DNA of 64,000 nt from Bacillus sp. S3 (GTDB lineage Bacteria > Bacillota > Bacilli > Bacillales > Cytobacillaceae). Positions within the stretch are counted from its first letter, which is position 1; the number at the start of each line of letters is the position of its first letter. The notes below the pieces were generated by a model. That model ran no database searches, had not been told where the DNA came from, and saw nothing but the letters and a program-made list of their open reading frames with translations. Positions 9,432 through 17,474 of the stretch are shown here, piece by piece. The stretch covers positions 2,415,501 to 2,479,500 of the forward strand of contig NZ_CP039727.1 in the NCBI RefSeq assembly GCF_005154805.1, written 5' to 3'. Position numbers and translations under genes: made by a program.

Positions 9432-10271
9432 ATGACGAATAAACTAAAGGTATCAATGGTCCAAATGCAAGTAACCGATCAGGTGGAAATAAATGTTCAA
9501 AAGGCTATTGAATTAACAAAGGAAGCAGCAAAGAGTAATCCCGATGTGATCGTCCTTCCAGAAAACTTTCATTTAATGGGGACCAAACAGGACTTTTTTG
9601 AAAAAGCAGAAACGATTGATGGTCCTACCATAACGAAGTTGAAGGAGACGGCCCGGGAATTAGGTACCTATATTGTTGCAGGGACAATGAAGCTTCGGGT
9701 GAAGGAAGAAGGAAAATTAAAAAATACATGCTGTGTGATTAACCCAGAAGGGGAAATTCAAGATGTGTATGATAAAATCCACACTTTTAACGCCCAAATA
9801 GGCGGCAGAACCCATGCTGGCAGTCAAGTAGAAGATGCTGGCGATCGGATTGTCGTTACCAACATAAAGGGAGTTCCAGTTGGCCTAAGCGTTTGTTTCG
9901 ATATTCGTTTTCCGGAAATGTTCCGTATTCTTACTTTAAAAGGTGCAAAAGTCATTCTCGTGCCAGCCATTTTTATGCTGCATACGGGGATGGACCATTG
10001 GGAAGTCCTTTTACGGGCCAGGGCTATTGAGAACCAGGTGTATATGGTGGCACCTGCTACCCATGGACAGTTCCCGCCGCATAATGATTGGAGTTACGGC
10101 CGCAGTATGGCCATCGACCCTTGGGGGCTCATGATTGCTCAGTCATCTGACAGAGACGGAGTTGTCACAGTGGACCTTGATTTAGATTTGGTCGAGGATG
10201 TCAGGAAACGGGTACCGTCTTTATCCCAGCGAAGACCAGATGTCTATAACTGGGCAGAGTTTGATCATTGA
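9432..10271 (+). CDS. Carbon-nitrogen hydrolase, nitrilase superfamily
   Basis: This 279-residue amidase-type protein carries the full Glu-Lys-Cys triad of the nitrilase superfamily: Glu44 in LPENFHLMG, Lys near 115 in YDKIHTF and Cys near 155 in SVCFDIRFPE. It is nearest in form to omega-amidase-like members, which hydrolyse small dicarboxylic acid amides. Between a NicX-like dioxygenase and an SDR, and in a cluster with maleate isomerase, a plausible substrate is maleamate or N-formylmaleamate (inference). In Pseudomonas those steps use unrelated folds (NicF, NicD), so this would be an analogous replacement. Start has AGGGCGG at proper distance. Confidence 0.85.
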   Translation: MTNKLKVSMVQMQVTDQVEINVQKAIELTKEAAKSNPDVIVLPENFHLMGTKQDFFEKAETIDGPTITKLKETARELGTYIVAGTMKLRVKEEGKLKNTCCVINPEGEIQDVYDKIHTFNAQIGGRTHAGSQVEDAGDRIVVTNIKGVPVGLSVCFDIRFPEMFRILTLKGAKVILVPAIFMLHTGMDHWEVLLRARAIENQVYMVAPATHGQFPPHNDWSYGRSMAIDPWGLMIAQSSDRDGVVTVDLDLDLVEDVRKRVPSLSQRRPDVYNWAEFDH

Positions 10272-10286
10272 TAGGAGAGGTGTAAT

Positions 10287-11078
10287 GTGGATTTAGGGAT
10301 GAATGGAAAAGTTGTGCTCGTAACGGCAGCAAGTAAAGGTCTTGGATATGCGGTAGCCGAAGCAATGCTCGCTGAAGGGGCACGTGTAGCCATCAGTTCA
10401 AGGAGCGAGGAAAGCATTAAAAAGGCAGCTGAAGAATTATCTAAAGGCGGCAAACATGATGTTTTTTCCGTCGCTGCCGATTTGTCAAAGCCGGATGATG
10501 TGGAGCGGTTAATGGATCAAGTTCTCCATCATTTTGGTCAAGTGGATATTTTAATCTGTAATACCGGTGGTCCGAAAACATCTGATTTTGTTGATACTGA
10601 AGAGGGTGACTGGAAAAACGGAATGGATATGATGCTGTTCCCAGTCCTTCAAATGACAAAAAGAGTTGTACCTAAAATGAAAGAAAACAAATGGGGCAGA
10701 ATTATCTTTATGACCTCCACCTGGGTGAAACAGCCACGGAAAAGCGGGGTTATTTCGACGATGGCCCGCAGTGCCGTTTCGGGATTATCAAAGCACCTGT
10801 CAAATGAATTAGCGCCAGATAATATCCTAGTCAACCAAGTTTTGCCTGGTCCAACATGGACGGATCGATCTAGGGAAATTACCAGACGTTTATCAGAAGC
10901 ACGCGGGGTACCTGTAGAAGTCATAAAAGAAGAAATTGCTGAGGAAATTCCTCTTGGCCGATATGGTACAGCAGAAGAGATCGCTAATGCCGTCACTTTT
11001 CTAGCTTCAGAAAAAGCATCCTTTATCACAGGGGCAGCCTTGCAAGTGGACGGCGGGCAAATAAAAGCAACAGTTTAA
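10287..11078 (+). CDS. Atypical SDR oxidoreductase lacking the YxxxK motif
   Basis: This 263-residue protein has the SDR Rossmann start (VTAASKGLG), the NTGG motif in place of NAG, and the C-terminal FLASEKASFITG..LQVDGG pattern of 3-oxoacyl reductase-like SDRs. At the active site, however, the Tyr-x3-Lys is missing: after STWVKQP the aligned stretch reads STMARSAVSG, so Ser and Arg stand where Tyr and Lys are expected. A subgroup of SDRs shares this feature and its chemistry is uncertain. GTG at 10287 is the start, with AGGAGAGG six bases upstream; an out-of-frame ATG overlaps it. It likely belongs to the same operon as the preceding hydrolase (15-base gap). Confidence 0.8.
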   Translation: MDLGMNGKVVLVTAASKGLGYAVAEAMLAEGARVAISSRSEESIKKAAEELSKGGKHDVFSVAADLSKPDDVERLMDQVLHHFGQVDILICNTGGPKTSDFVDTEEGDWKNGMDMMLFPVLQMTKRVVPKMKENKWGRIIFMTSTWVKQPRKSGVISTMARSAVSGLSKHLSNELAPDNILVNQVLPGPTWTDRSREITRRLSEARGVPVEVIKEEIAEEIPLGRYGTAEEIANAVTFLASEKASFITGAALQVDGGQIKATV

Positions 11079-11281
11079 TAGATTCTAACTTTTTAGTAAT
11101 TGCATATTTACATTGACGATGACCCTGTATTTGGCAAAAGCTAAGAATGCCGTACTAAATATGGGGTTATTCAATTAGGATTAAAAACTATCTGTATCAA
11201 TAGCTGTCGACAGTATCCAGTATTCAGACGACGATGAATAAATGGTTAATTTCAGATTAAGTATTGAGCGGAGGCAGATAT

Positions 11282-12928
11282 ATGAATTCGAGTAAATTAG
11301 AAAAGGTTTTTCATGCGGATGAACAAAATTTTTATGACACACGAGATATGGCATTTGAAATGGACAGTGAAGCAGCCACAGATGATTACGGACTAAACAG
11401 AGTTCCAGGAAATTGGAGGTTTAGTCCTTGGCAGGCTTTCTGGAGTTTATCCGGCATACCGACTGGACTTGCCTTTCCGCTAACAGGGGCACTCTTGACG
11501 CTATCCTTTGGAGCTCCTGCGACAATTATTGGATTTTTGATTACTGGGATAATTGTTAGTTTCGGGATTTACTATGCGTCTAAGCAAGCTTCAAATGAGG
11601 GTATTGGAAAGGACTTAATGACTAGAGCCAGTTTGGGGTATTATGGTTCAATCGTTACTAGTTTATTTTCAGCGCTATTCTTTGTCCTTATGTTTTCTGT
11701 AGAACTTACTGTTTTAGCAAACTCGCTTTCTGAATATGTTCCGATTTTACCTTATTGGGTCTCAGCCGCCTTGATTGTAGCCGTATTTGTCCTGCTTGGC
11801 ATATATGGCATGGTTTTGATCAACAAATTGCAAAATTTCACCCTATGGCTTTATGCGATTGGGCTTATTCTCGGATTTGTTGGACTGTTTTACGGTTGGT
11901 CAGATAAAGCAAGTGCTGATTTTGCTAGGGACTGGTGGAAAGCGAATCCGTCAGGTGCACCCCTGTCTTTTACAACTGTATTGTCTGCAACAGGTTCATG
12001 GATCGGAGCATTTGGGCTAGTTTCCATTTGGGCATCCACTGATGTAACGCGAATGGTCCGTCGCAAAGAGCAGAAGAAGGGAGCGGTGCTATCCTCGATA
12101 ATATTGGGGGTGTTCGGCTGTGTAATAGCTGGGATGCTGGGAATTTTTCTACTTGCTTCCACCCAATTCACAAATCCTGATCCTGGTGTAACATTCGTTA
12201 GGCTTCTTGGACCATTTGGTTTATTTTTCATCATTATTACACAATTACGCATCAATATTATGAATATGTACTTGGGTACGCTCGCATTTGACAGTAGCGT
12301 GGCTCAGGTGAGTAATAAGGGTGTCGCCCGTTCGTGGCTGCTTGTTCCGTTTGCTATTATCGGCTATATCATTGTCATTATCCCCGGATTCATGGGTTAT
12401 TTTCCGACTCTAGCTTCGATGGCCAGTGTCCTGTTTGCGGCATGGGTTGGAGCAGTCTTCGGCGAAAAAATGCTTGTAAGACGCAGATATGGTATTCCAT
12501 CATGGAGTGAATTTCGGAGGGCGTATTTACCAGCAGTGAACTGGATTGGATTTGCATCCTTTTTGTTCCCAACCATTTTGGGCCTAGCAGGAGTGATTGG
12601 TTTGTTTGGAGATTCATTCAAGGCAACAGCGGTTCCAGTTACGTTTGTTGGTTCGTTTTTTCTTCCCGCAATCCTTGCAATGTTGTTAGGAAAAGAAAAG
12701 GTCGTTCGTCAATATTTTGCTAGAATTCCCGAAATCCCTGAAAGCGATTCGGATATGATGGATTGTGCCATAACAGGGGAAACACTGCATCGCAGCGATT
12801 TTGTGCTCTGTCCATTCCATAATAATACATGGATTTCATCTAAAGCCTGTGCATCCGAGTCAAATTGTGGGAAAATGTGTCAATTCATGAACATTCCCAA
12901 AGAACTTCCACAACAAAAAGAAGCATAA
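11282..12928 (+). CDS. NCS1 family permease (copy 2) with Cys/His tail
   Basis: This 548-residue paralogue of the permease at 6676-8319 has the same N-terminal motif (DDYGLNRVPGNWRFSPWQ), about twelve membrane segments and the same C-terminal tail, with ligands spaced C-x7-H-x6-C-x2-H-x9-C-x5-C-x3-C at bases 12764-12880. The conserved tail words are ITGET, SDFVLCPFH, WISS.AC and KMCQ. The start is ATG 11282, with CGGAGG seven bases upstream; the TTG at 11264 has no site. A 203-base gap precedes it, so it may have its own promoter. It could serve a related substrate or the same one with different affinity. Confidence 0.85.
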   Translation: MNSSKLEKVFHADEQNFYDTRDMAFEMDSEAATDDYGLNRVPGNWRFSPWQAFWSLSGIPTGLAFPLTGALLTLSFGAPATIIGFLITGIIVSFGIYYASKQASNEGIGKDLMTRASLGYYGSIVTSLFSALFFVLMFSVELTVLANSLSEYVPILPYWVSAALIVAVFVLLGIYGMVLINKLQNFTLWLYAIGLILGFVGLFYGWSDKASADFARDWWKANPSGAPLSFTTVLSATGSWIGAFGLVSIWASTDVTRMVRRKEQKKGAVLSSIILGVFGCVIAGMLGIFLLASTQFTNPDPGVTFVRLLGPFGLFFIIITQLRINIMNMYLGTLAFDSSVAQVSNKGVARSWLLVPFAIIGYIIVIIPGFMGYFPTLASMASVLFAAWVGAVFGEKMLVRRRYGIPSWSEFRRAYLPAVNWIGFASFLFPTILGLAGVIGLFGDSFKATAVPVTFVGSFFLPAILAMLLGKEKVVRQYFARIPEIPESDSDMMDCAITGETLHRSDFVLCPFHNNTWISSKACASESNCGKMCQFMNIPKELPQQKEA

Positions 12929-13023
12929 CAGGGGCTGGCTACTATAGAGTGGAGCGTAGACGGATTTAATCGAGTGATCTAGAGACTTCACTTTAATAAA
13001 AACATGGATTGGAGGGTCTTTCA

Positions 13024-14967
13024 ATGACTGTAGCTGCTTATTCTAATCTGTTTACACCAGGGAAAATTGGCAAGCTGGAAATAGAAAATCGAATCGTTAA
13101 AGCCTCCACAGGCACAGGTCTTGGTAATCGGGATGGTACGGTATCGGAGAGGCAGATAAGACATTACAAAGAATTGGCCAGCGGCGGGGTCGGGCTGCTT
13201 ATTGCTGAATATGTCTTTATCGACAATGATGCAAGTAAAACAGCTTTCTGTCAGTTAGGGATTAGTGATAATGAATATATCGCAGGTTTATCGTGGCTTG
13301 CTTCTACCATTCATGATCAAGGAGTAAAAGTTGGAATACAGCTTGCACACTGCGGGAGACAAAGGATGCTGGGCATTCCTCCTGTAAAAGCTGCCTCTCG
13401 TATCCCGTGGCCAGAACAATATGAAACAACCGGAATGATGCCGGAAGAACTGACGATTGAGGAAATGAAACAAATCGTTAAAGATTACGGCGCTGCAGCC
13501 AAACGGGCCAAAACGGCAGGATTTGATTGTATTGAAATTCACGCTGCCCATGGCTATTTAATAACAAACTTTCTTTCCCAACTTACGAACAAGAGAACGG
13601 ACTTATATGGCGGCAGTTTAGAAAACAGAATGAGATTTTTAACGGAAGTAGTCAAAAGTGTGAAAGAAGAAGTAGGAGATGATTATCCCGTGATCTTGAG
13701 GGTCAATGGGACAGATTATGAACCTGGTGGCTTTAGGATGGAGGAATCGATTCAAGTATGTAAGAGGGCGGAACAATTAGGGATAGATGCTTTACATGTA
13801 TCGGGTGGGGATCATACCACGATGCATTACCAGGTAAGCCCTATGTCCATCCCGAAAGGCCCGAACGTTTGGGCTGCAGAGTCAATCAAACAGGAGGTTT
13901 CGATCCCGGTCATTGCTTCTGGTTCTATTACCACGCCCGAATTTGCTGAGGAGATTCTTAGTCAAGGAAAAGGAGATTTTGTATCTTTAGCAAGACCTTT
14001 ATTGGCAGATCCACATTTTCCGTTGAAAGCTAAGGAAGGACGTCCAGAAGATATTATTCCTTGTATTCGTTGTAATGATGGATGTATGGAAAGAACTTTC
14101 TTTAACAATCTTTCTGTCAGGTGTTCGGTCAATCCAAATATGGGCAGAGAAGGTGAATTACCAATCAAAGTTTCCGCTGCTCCTAAGAATATTCTTATTA
14201 TTGGCGGGGGCCCTGCGGGAATGGAAGCAGCCAGGGTAAGCGCACTTCGTGGACATCAAGTTACCTTATATGAAAAAGGGGAACTCGGAGGAGCTTTAGT
14301 TGCTGCAGGTGCAGCAAAATTCAAACCGGATATCCATAACTTAATAACGTATTACATTTCTCAGTTGGAAAAACTAGATATTAACATTGTTCATGAAGAG
14401 GCCACAGCTGATACCGTCCGAAAAGGGAATTACGAAGAGGTCATTATTTCTACCGGCAAGCTGCCAAAGCCCTTCCAGGTGAAGGGGATGGATAAAATGA
14501 CAGTTGTTCATGCGAAAGACGTTCTTTCAAAGAAAACAAGTGTCGGTGAAAATGTAGTGATCATAGGAGGTGGATTAACCGGAACAGAAACGGCCTTGTT
14601 TTTATCCAATCAAGGGAGACATGTTACTATCGTTGAGAAAGCAGATAGCATCATGAATGATGACTTGATAACATTTAAAACCTCTTACAATGAAATGTTA
14701 CGTAAACAAAAAGTGTTCATTTACAAAGAGACAGAAATAGAAGAAATTCACGATCAGGGGGCGCTCTTAATCCACCGTGGGGGTGAACGTAGAGAGATTG
14801 CCGCTGACACTATCATACTTGCCCATGGTTATACGTCTAATGAAGATTTCGCTCATTCTTTAAAGAACCAAATGAATATAAATGTACACTCCATAGGAGA
14901 CGGGAAAAAACCGGGCAAAATATACGATGCAATTCATGCAGGGTTTGTAACCGGACTATACATTTAA
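13024..14967 (+). CDS. Old Yellow Enzyme-type NADH:flavin oxidoreductase (copy 2)
   Basis: This 647-residue paralogue of the protein at 730-2670 has the same FMN barrel, C-x2-C-x3-C-x12-C iron-sulfur motif (CIRCNDGCMER onward), GGGPAGMEAA FAD site and GGGLTGTETA NAD(P)H site. Long blocks near the active site are identical between the copies (for example FDCIEIHAAHGYLI versus FDLVEIHAAHGYLI), so a recent common origin is clear. ATG 13024 follows GGAGGG by seven bases. With the second permease just upstream, an OYE plus NCS1 pair has been duplicated around the catabolic core. A strong terminator follows. Confidence 0.87.
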   Translation: MTVAAYSNLFTPGKIGKLEIENRIVKASTGTGLGNRDGTVSERQIRHYKELASGGVGLLIAEYVFIDNDASKTAFCQLGISDNEYIAGLSWLASTIHDQGVKVGIQLAHCGRQRMLGIPPVKAASRIPWPEQYETTGMMPEELTIEEMKQIVKDYGAAAKRAKTAGFDCIEIHAAHGYLITNFLSQLTNKRTDLYGGSLENRMRFLTEVVKSVKEEVGDDYPVILRVNGTDYEPGGFRMEESIQVCKRAEQLGIDALHVSGGDHTTMHYQVSPMSIPKGPNVWAAESIKQEVSIPVIASGSITTPEFAEEILSQGKGDFVSLARPLLADPHFPLKAKEGRPEDIIPCIRCNDGCMERTFFNNLSVRCSVNPNMGREGELPIKVSAAPKNILIIGGGPAGMEAARVSALRGHQVTLYEKGELGGALVAAGAAKFKPDIHNLITYYISQLEKLDINIVHEEATADTVRKGNYEEVIISTGKLPKPFQVKGMDKMTVVHAKDVLSKKTSVGENVVIIGGGLTGTETALFLSNQGRHVTIVEKADSIMNDDLITFKTSYNEMLRKQKVFIYKETEIEEIHDQGALLIHRGGERREIAADTIILAHGYTSNEDFAHSLKNQMNINVHSIGDGKKPGKIYDAIHAGFVTGLYI

Positions 14968-14999
14968 AAGTATCGGAATTTTTAAATAAAAATTATTTT

Positions 15000-15036
15000 G
15001 GGTGCATACTTCTAGTTCATGTTATGCACCCTTTTT
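15000..15036 (+). terminator. Rho-independent terminator of the catabolic cluster
   Basis: A perfect 9-base stem (GGGTGCATA at 15000-15008 and TATGCACCC at 15023-15031) is followed by TTTTT. It closes the plus-strand cluster that ends at 14967. Confidence 0.85.
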
Positions 15037-15164
15037 CTCCGAATTAATCTAGTATTCTCCAAGTAAATGAATTTACTCCCAAATTATTATATCCGACGGC
15101 TTCCATGGTTAAAAAATGTGCTAAAATAATCGTAAGAATTACATTGATAAGGGGATTTCAGCTT

Positions 15165-15599
15165 ATGAAAATACTATTTCCGATACTTGGAATCATTGGC
15201 GGTATAGCCGTTGCGGTTCAAGGTCAAATAAATGGAGGGTTAGGAAAAAGAGTTGGAGTCCTTGAAGCCTCGTTTATTTCGTTTGTTATTGGAACGCTTG
15301 CTTTGTTCTTTGCCGTCCTGTTTTTTGGAAAAGGCAATCTTTTGGCGATGACAACAGTTCCGAAATGGCAGTTAATCGGAGGGCTGTTAGGCGTTACTTA
15401 TGTGATCACAACTATATTCCTCGTACCGAAAATTGGAGTCGCTCCTACTTTAGCTGCGGTCATTGCCGGGCAAATCCTAATGGGTGCAATTATAGACCAC
15501 TTCGGGTTATTTGGTGGAACACGCATTCCAATTGACGTAAAAAAAATGGTTGCTATTATGTTATTGTTTATATCGCTTTATTTATTCAACCATAAATGA
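15165..15599 (+). CDS. YdcZ-type DMT superfamily transporter (DUF606)
   Basis: This 144-residue hydrophobic protein has about five membrane segments and the typical GGIAVAVQGQINGGLGKRVG N-terminal motif of the small YdcZ/DUF606 half-transporters related to the EamA family. The start at 15165 follows AAGGGG by about ten bases; the ATG at 15105 would add a charged stretch without a ribosome site. It is alone and convergent with the next gene. Transported compound unknown. Confidence 0.82.
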   Translation: MKILFPILGIIGGIAVAVQGQINGGLGKRVGVLEASFISFVIGTLALFFAVLFFGKGNLLAMTTVPKWQLIGGLLGVTYVITTIFLVPKIGVAPTLAAVIAGQILMGAIIDHFGLFGGTRIPIDVKKMVAIMLLFISLYLFNHK

Positions 15600-15608
15600 T
15601 CATTGTGT

Positions 15609-16292
15609 TTATTTATCTGTTTCAAGTAAACAATATTTCTTAAATTCTAGTTTTTTAGTTGTTTCAAGTTGGACGAATTCAGCAGATTCCAAATGAATTT
15701 TTTTCGTGAATAGAGGACCATCATACACAAAGGTATGGTATTCTCCTGATTCTCCCATTGGGCAAATTGTCGTCATTTGTACATCTTGTAAGAACGATTC
15801 ATCCAGCATTCTGCCAAGCCACGTCTCATCGAGCACATCTTCTCTTACCCGAATAACAATGGCTTTATAGCCCGATTCGACAAACCTTTCCAGTAATGAT
15901 CCAGCATCTTCTTTTTTGCTCCAAAGGGGATAGAGGGCATCCACACCTGCAGCATTTGCTACCTTTTCGCCCCAATCTCGATGACCATCTAAATAGAGAT
16001 CTCCGTAAGCAATACCAGTAATCTGATATTGATTCTTCAAGGTTTGCACAGCTTTAACAAATTCTTCTGTGTATGTTTCAAACGTGCATTCGATAAAATG
16101 AACAGGTATAGAAAGGGCCTCTCCTTGTAATCGAATCATATCTGTGCGCTCTCCGTGTCCAAATGTTCGGCCAATCTCCTTTGGAACAGTGGTTACGAGG
16201 CAAGCGACCTCAAATCCTGTTTGAATAAGAGTATCCAATGCCATACAACAATCTTTTCCGCCACTCCATGATAATGCCACTCGTTTCTCCAT
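15609..16292 (-). CDS. Dph6-like ATP-pyrophosphatase (adenine nucleotide alpha hydrolase)
   Basis: This 227-residue protein belongs to the COG2102 (diphthine-ammonia ligase-like) branch of the PP-loop ATP pyrophosphatases. The PP-loop motif SWSGGKDCCMAL is at residues 8-19, and the C-terminal block GESGEYHTFVYDGPLF is characteristic of the family. Eukaryotic Dph6 amidates diphthine, but bacteria lack diphthamide, so the bacterial substrate is unknown. AGGATG precedes the ATG. It is convergent with the YdcZ gene. Confidence 0.82.
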   Translation of the reverse strand: MEKRVALSWSGGKDCCMALDTLIQTGFEVACLVTTVPKEIGRTFGHGERTDMIRLQGEALSIPVHFIECTFETYTEEFVKAVQTLKNQYQITGIAYGDLYLDGHRDWGEKVANAAGVDALYPLWSKKEDAGSLLERFVESGYKAIVIRVREDVLDETWLGRMLDESFLQDVQMTTICPMGESGEYHTFVYDGPLFTKKIHLESAEFVQLETTKKLEFKKYCLLETDK

Positions 16293-16362
16293 GATTCATC
16301 ATCCTTATAGGTTATATTATTGATAGTTTATCATAGAAAACCGTGGACAAAAACCATTTGGA

Positions 16363-16409
16363 GGTTCTGGTGGTCTAAATTAACCTCTTTCAAGCCCTAA
16401 GAACCGTCC
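16363..16409. repeat. Dispersed intergenic element, copy A (core GTCTAAATTA)
   Basis: This imperfect inverted repeat (GGTTCT ... AGAACCGTCC) encloses GTCTAAATTA and CAAGCC. The same layout recurs at 18239-18292, and shorter GGACGGTT or ACCGTCC pieces occur near 33243, 56732 and 60671. It lies downstream of ykkD. It looks like a member of a chromosomal palindromic repeat family. Confidence 0.6.
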
Positions 16410-16432
16410 ATATGGTCCTTCCCATTTCTTTA

Positions 16433-16747
16433 TTAAGAAACAAGTTTCAGCCCTACAGCTGCACTTAAAACCAAACCAATGAAAACTAGTCTTTTCCAAT
16501 CTTTAGATTCTCCATATAAAATCATTCCCAATATTGCTCCACCGGACGCACCAATTCCCGTCCATATCGCATAAGCTGTCCCCATAGGAAGTGTTACCAT
16601 TGCATATGATAACAATAGGAAGCTCGCTCCAAATCCAATAATTAATAAGGCTAAAGATTTCCAATTACGATCCTGATGAAGTTTATTAATCATTGCAACA
16701 CCAAACATTTCAAATAAACCTGCTAAAACTAAAGAAATCCAAGCCAT
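16433..16747 (-). CDS. ykkD: Small multidrug resistance protein, YkkD-type subunit
   Basis: This 104-residue protein with four membrane helices closely follows B. subtilis YkkD (GLFEMFGVAMINK, FLLLSYAMVTLPMGTAYAIW, WTGIGASGGAILGM). The active-site Glu in helix 1 is present. It pairs with the YkkC-type protein encoded just upstream to form a heterodimeric SMR exporter. Start and stop overlap as TAATG. In members controlled by the guanidine-I riboswitch the physiological substrate is guanidinium (established for the Gdx/Ykk group). Confidence 0.9.
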   Translation of the reverse strand: MAWISLVLAGLFEMFGVAMINKLHQDRNWKSLALLIIGFGASFLLLSYAMVTLPMGTAYAIWTGIGASGGAILGMILYGESKDWKRLVFIGLVLSAAVGLKLVS

Positions 16748-17088
16748 TAGGAATCAGCCCCTTCCTTGATGTTATCCTTCGTCACTAATTTCAAGCCAAT
16801 TACACCTACTAATAATAGTAAAATCAAAAGGATTTTACTCATTTTGAATGGTTCTCCAAAGAACAGTATTTCAGAAATAACAGTACCTGCCGTACCTAAG
16901 CCAACAAATACTGCATATACAGTTCCTACGGGAAGTTTTCGTCCCGCCATAATCATTCCATAGAAACTGATTATGATTGATATAATAGTACCAACCCAAG
17001 TCCAAAAGCCATCTGCGTGTTTCAATCCAATAACCCAAAATACTTCAAATAACGCTGCAACAAATACTTTAATCCAGTTTGTGTTCAC
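16747..17088 (-). CDS. ykkC: Small multidrug resistance protein, YkkC-type subunit
   Basis: This 113-residue four-helix SMR protein carries the helix-1 Glu ([18 protein letters not shown]) and the [18 protein letters not shown] motif. It is the first gene of a two-gene operon behind a guanidine-I riboswitch, so expression should rise with guanidinium. The start codon is GTG at 17088, with GGAGGTG eight bases upstream; no in-frame ATG competes. With YkkD it would export guanidinium and possibly related cations. Confidence 0.9.
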   Translation of the reverse strand: MNTNWIKVFVAALFEVFWVIGLKHADGFWTWVGTIISIIISFYGMIMAGRKLPVGTVYAVFVGLGTAGTVISEILFFGEPFKMSKILLILLLLVGVIGLKLVTKDNIKEGADS

Positions 17089-17119
17089 TTAAATGACACC
17101 TCCGTTTTTTTTTACCAAA

Positions 17120-17240
17120 AACAAAAAAACCTGAGAGAAAACTGTACTACAGTTTCTCCCAGGCTTTTATCCTTCCGTGACACAGCACAGCTGTGAGTTT
17201 TCTCTCGGACCAGACCAACTTTAAGTTACGGAACCCTAGA
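17120..17240 (-). promoter_or_regulatory. Guanidine-I (ykkC) riboswitch with terminator expression platform
   Basis: Read on the minus strand, the leader begins with CTAGGGTTCCG (17239-17229), then AACTT, GGTCTGGTCCGAGAG, ACTCACAGCTGTG, the TCACGGAAGGATAAA segment and GCCTGGGAG. These are the conserved blocks of the ykkC/guanidine-I aptamer. The 3' part can instead form a long hairpin (17163-17130: CCTGGGAGAAACTG paired with CAGTTTTCTCTCAGG) followed by a run of T (17129-17121), a typical terminator. Guanidinium binding should prevent termination and switch on ykkCD. Confidence 0.93.
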
Positions 17241-17474
17241 AAACATTTAATATATACAATTAACTATAATTTTACACACATTACTTATTTATTCAAGACT
17301 AAAATTTTTGCATGGGTGGTCATGTTATAAGGTATAAAAAGGTAAAATAGTAGAGTGGGAATTGTTTCTGAATAATCTAAACTATATTCAGTGGGATTTC
17401 CTGTAGCCTAATAGGAAATTCTATTATTAGCACAACTTTTACAGGCATTTTTGCTTTAGAAAGGTGAGAAGTGG

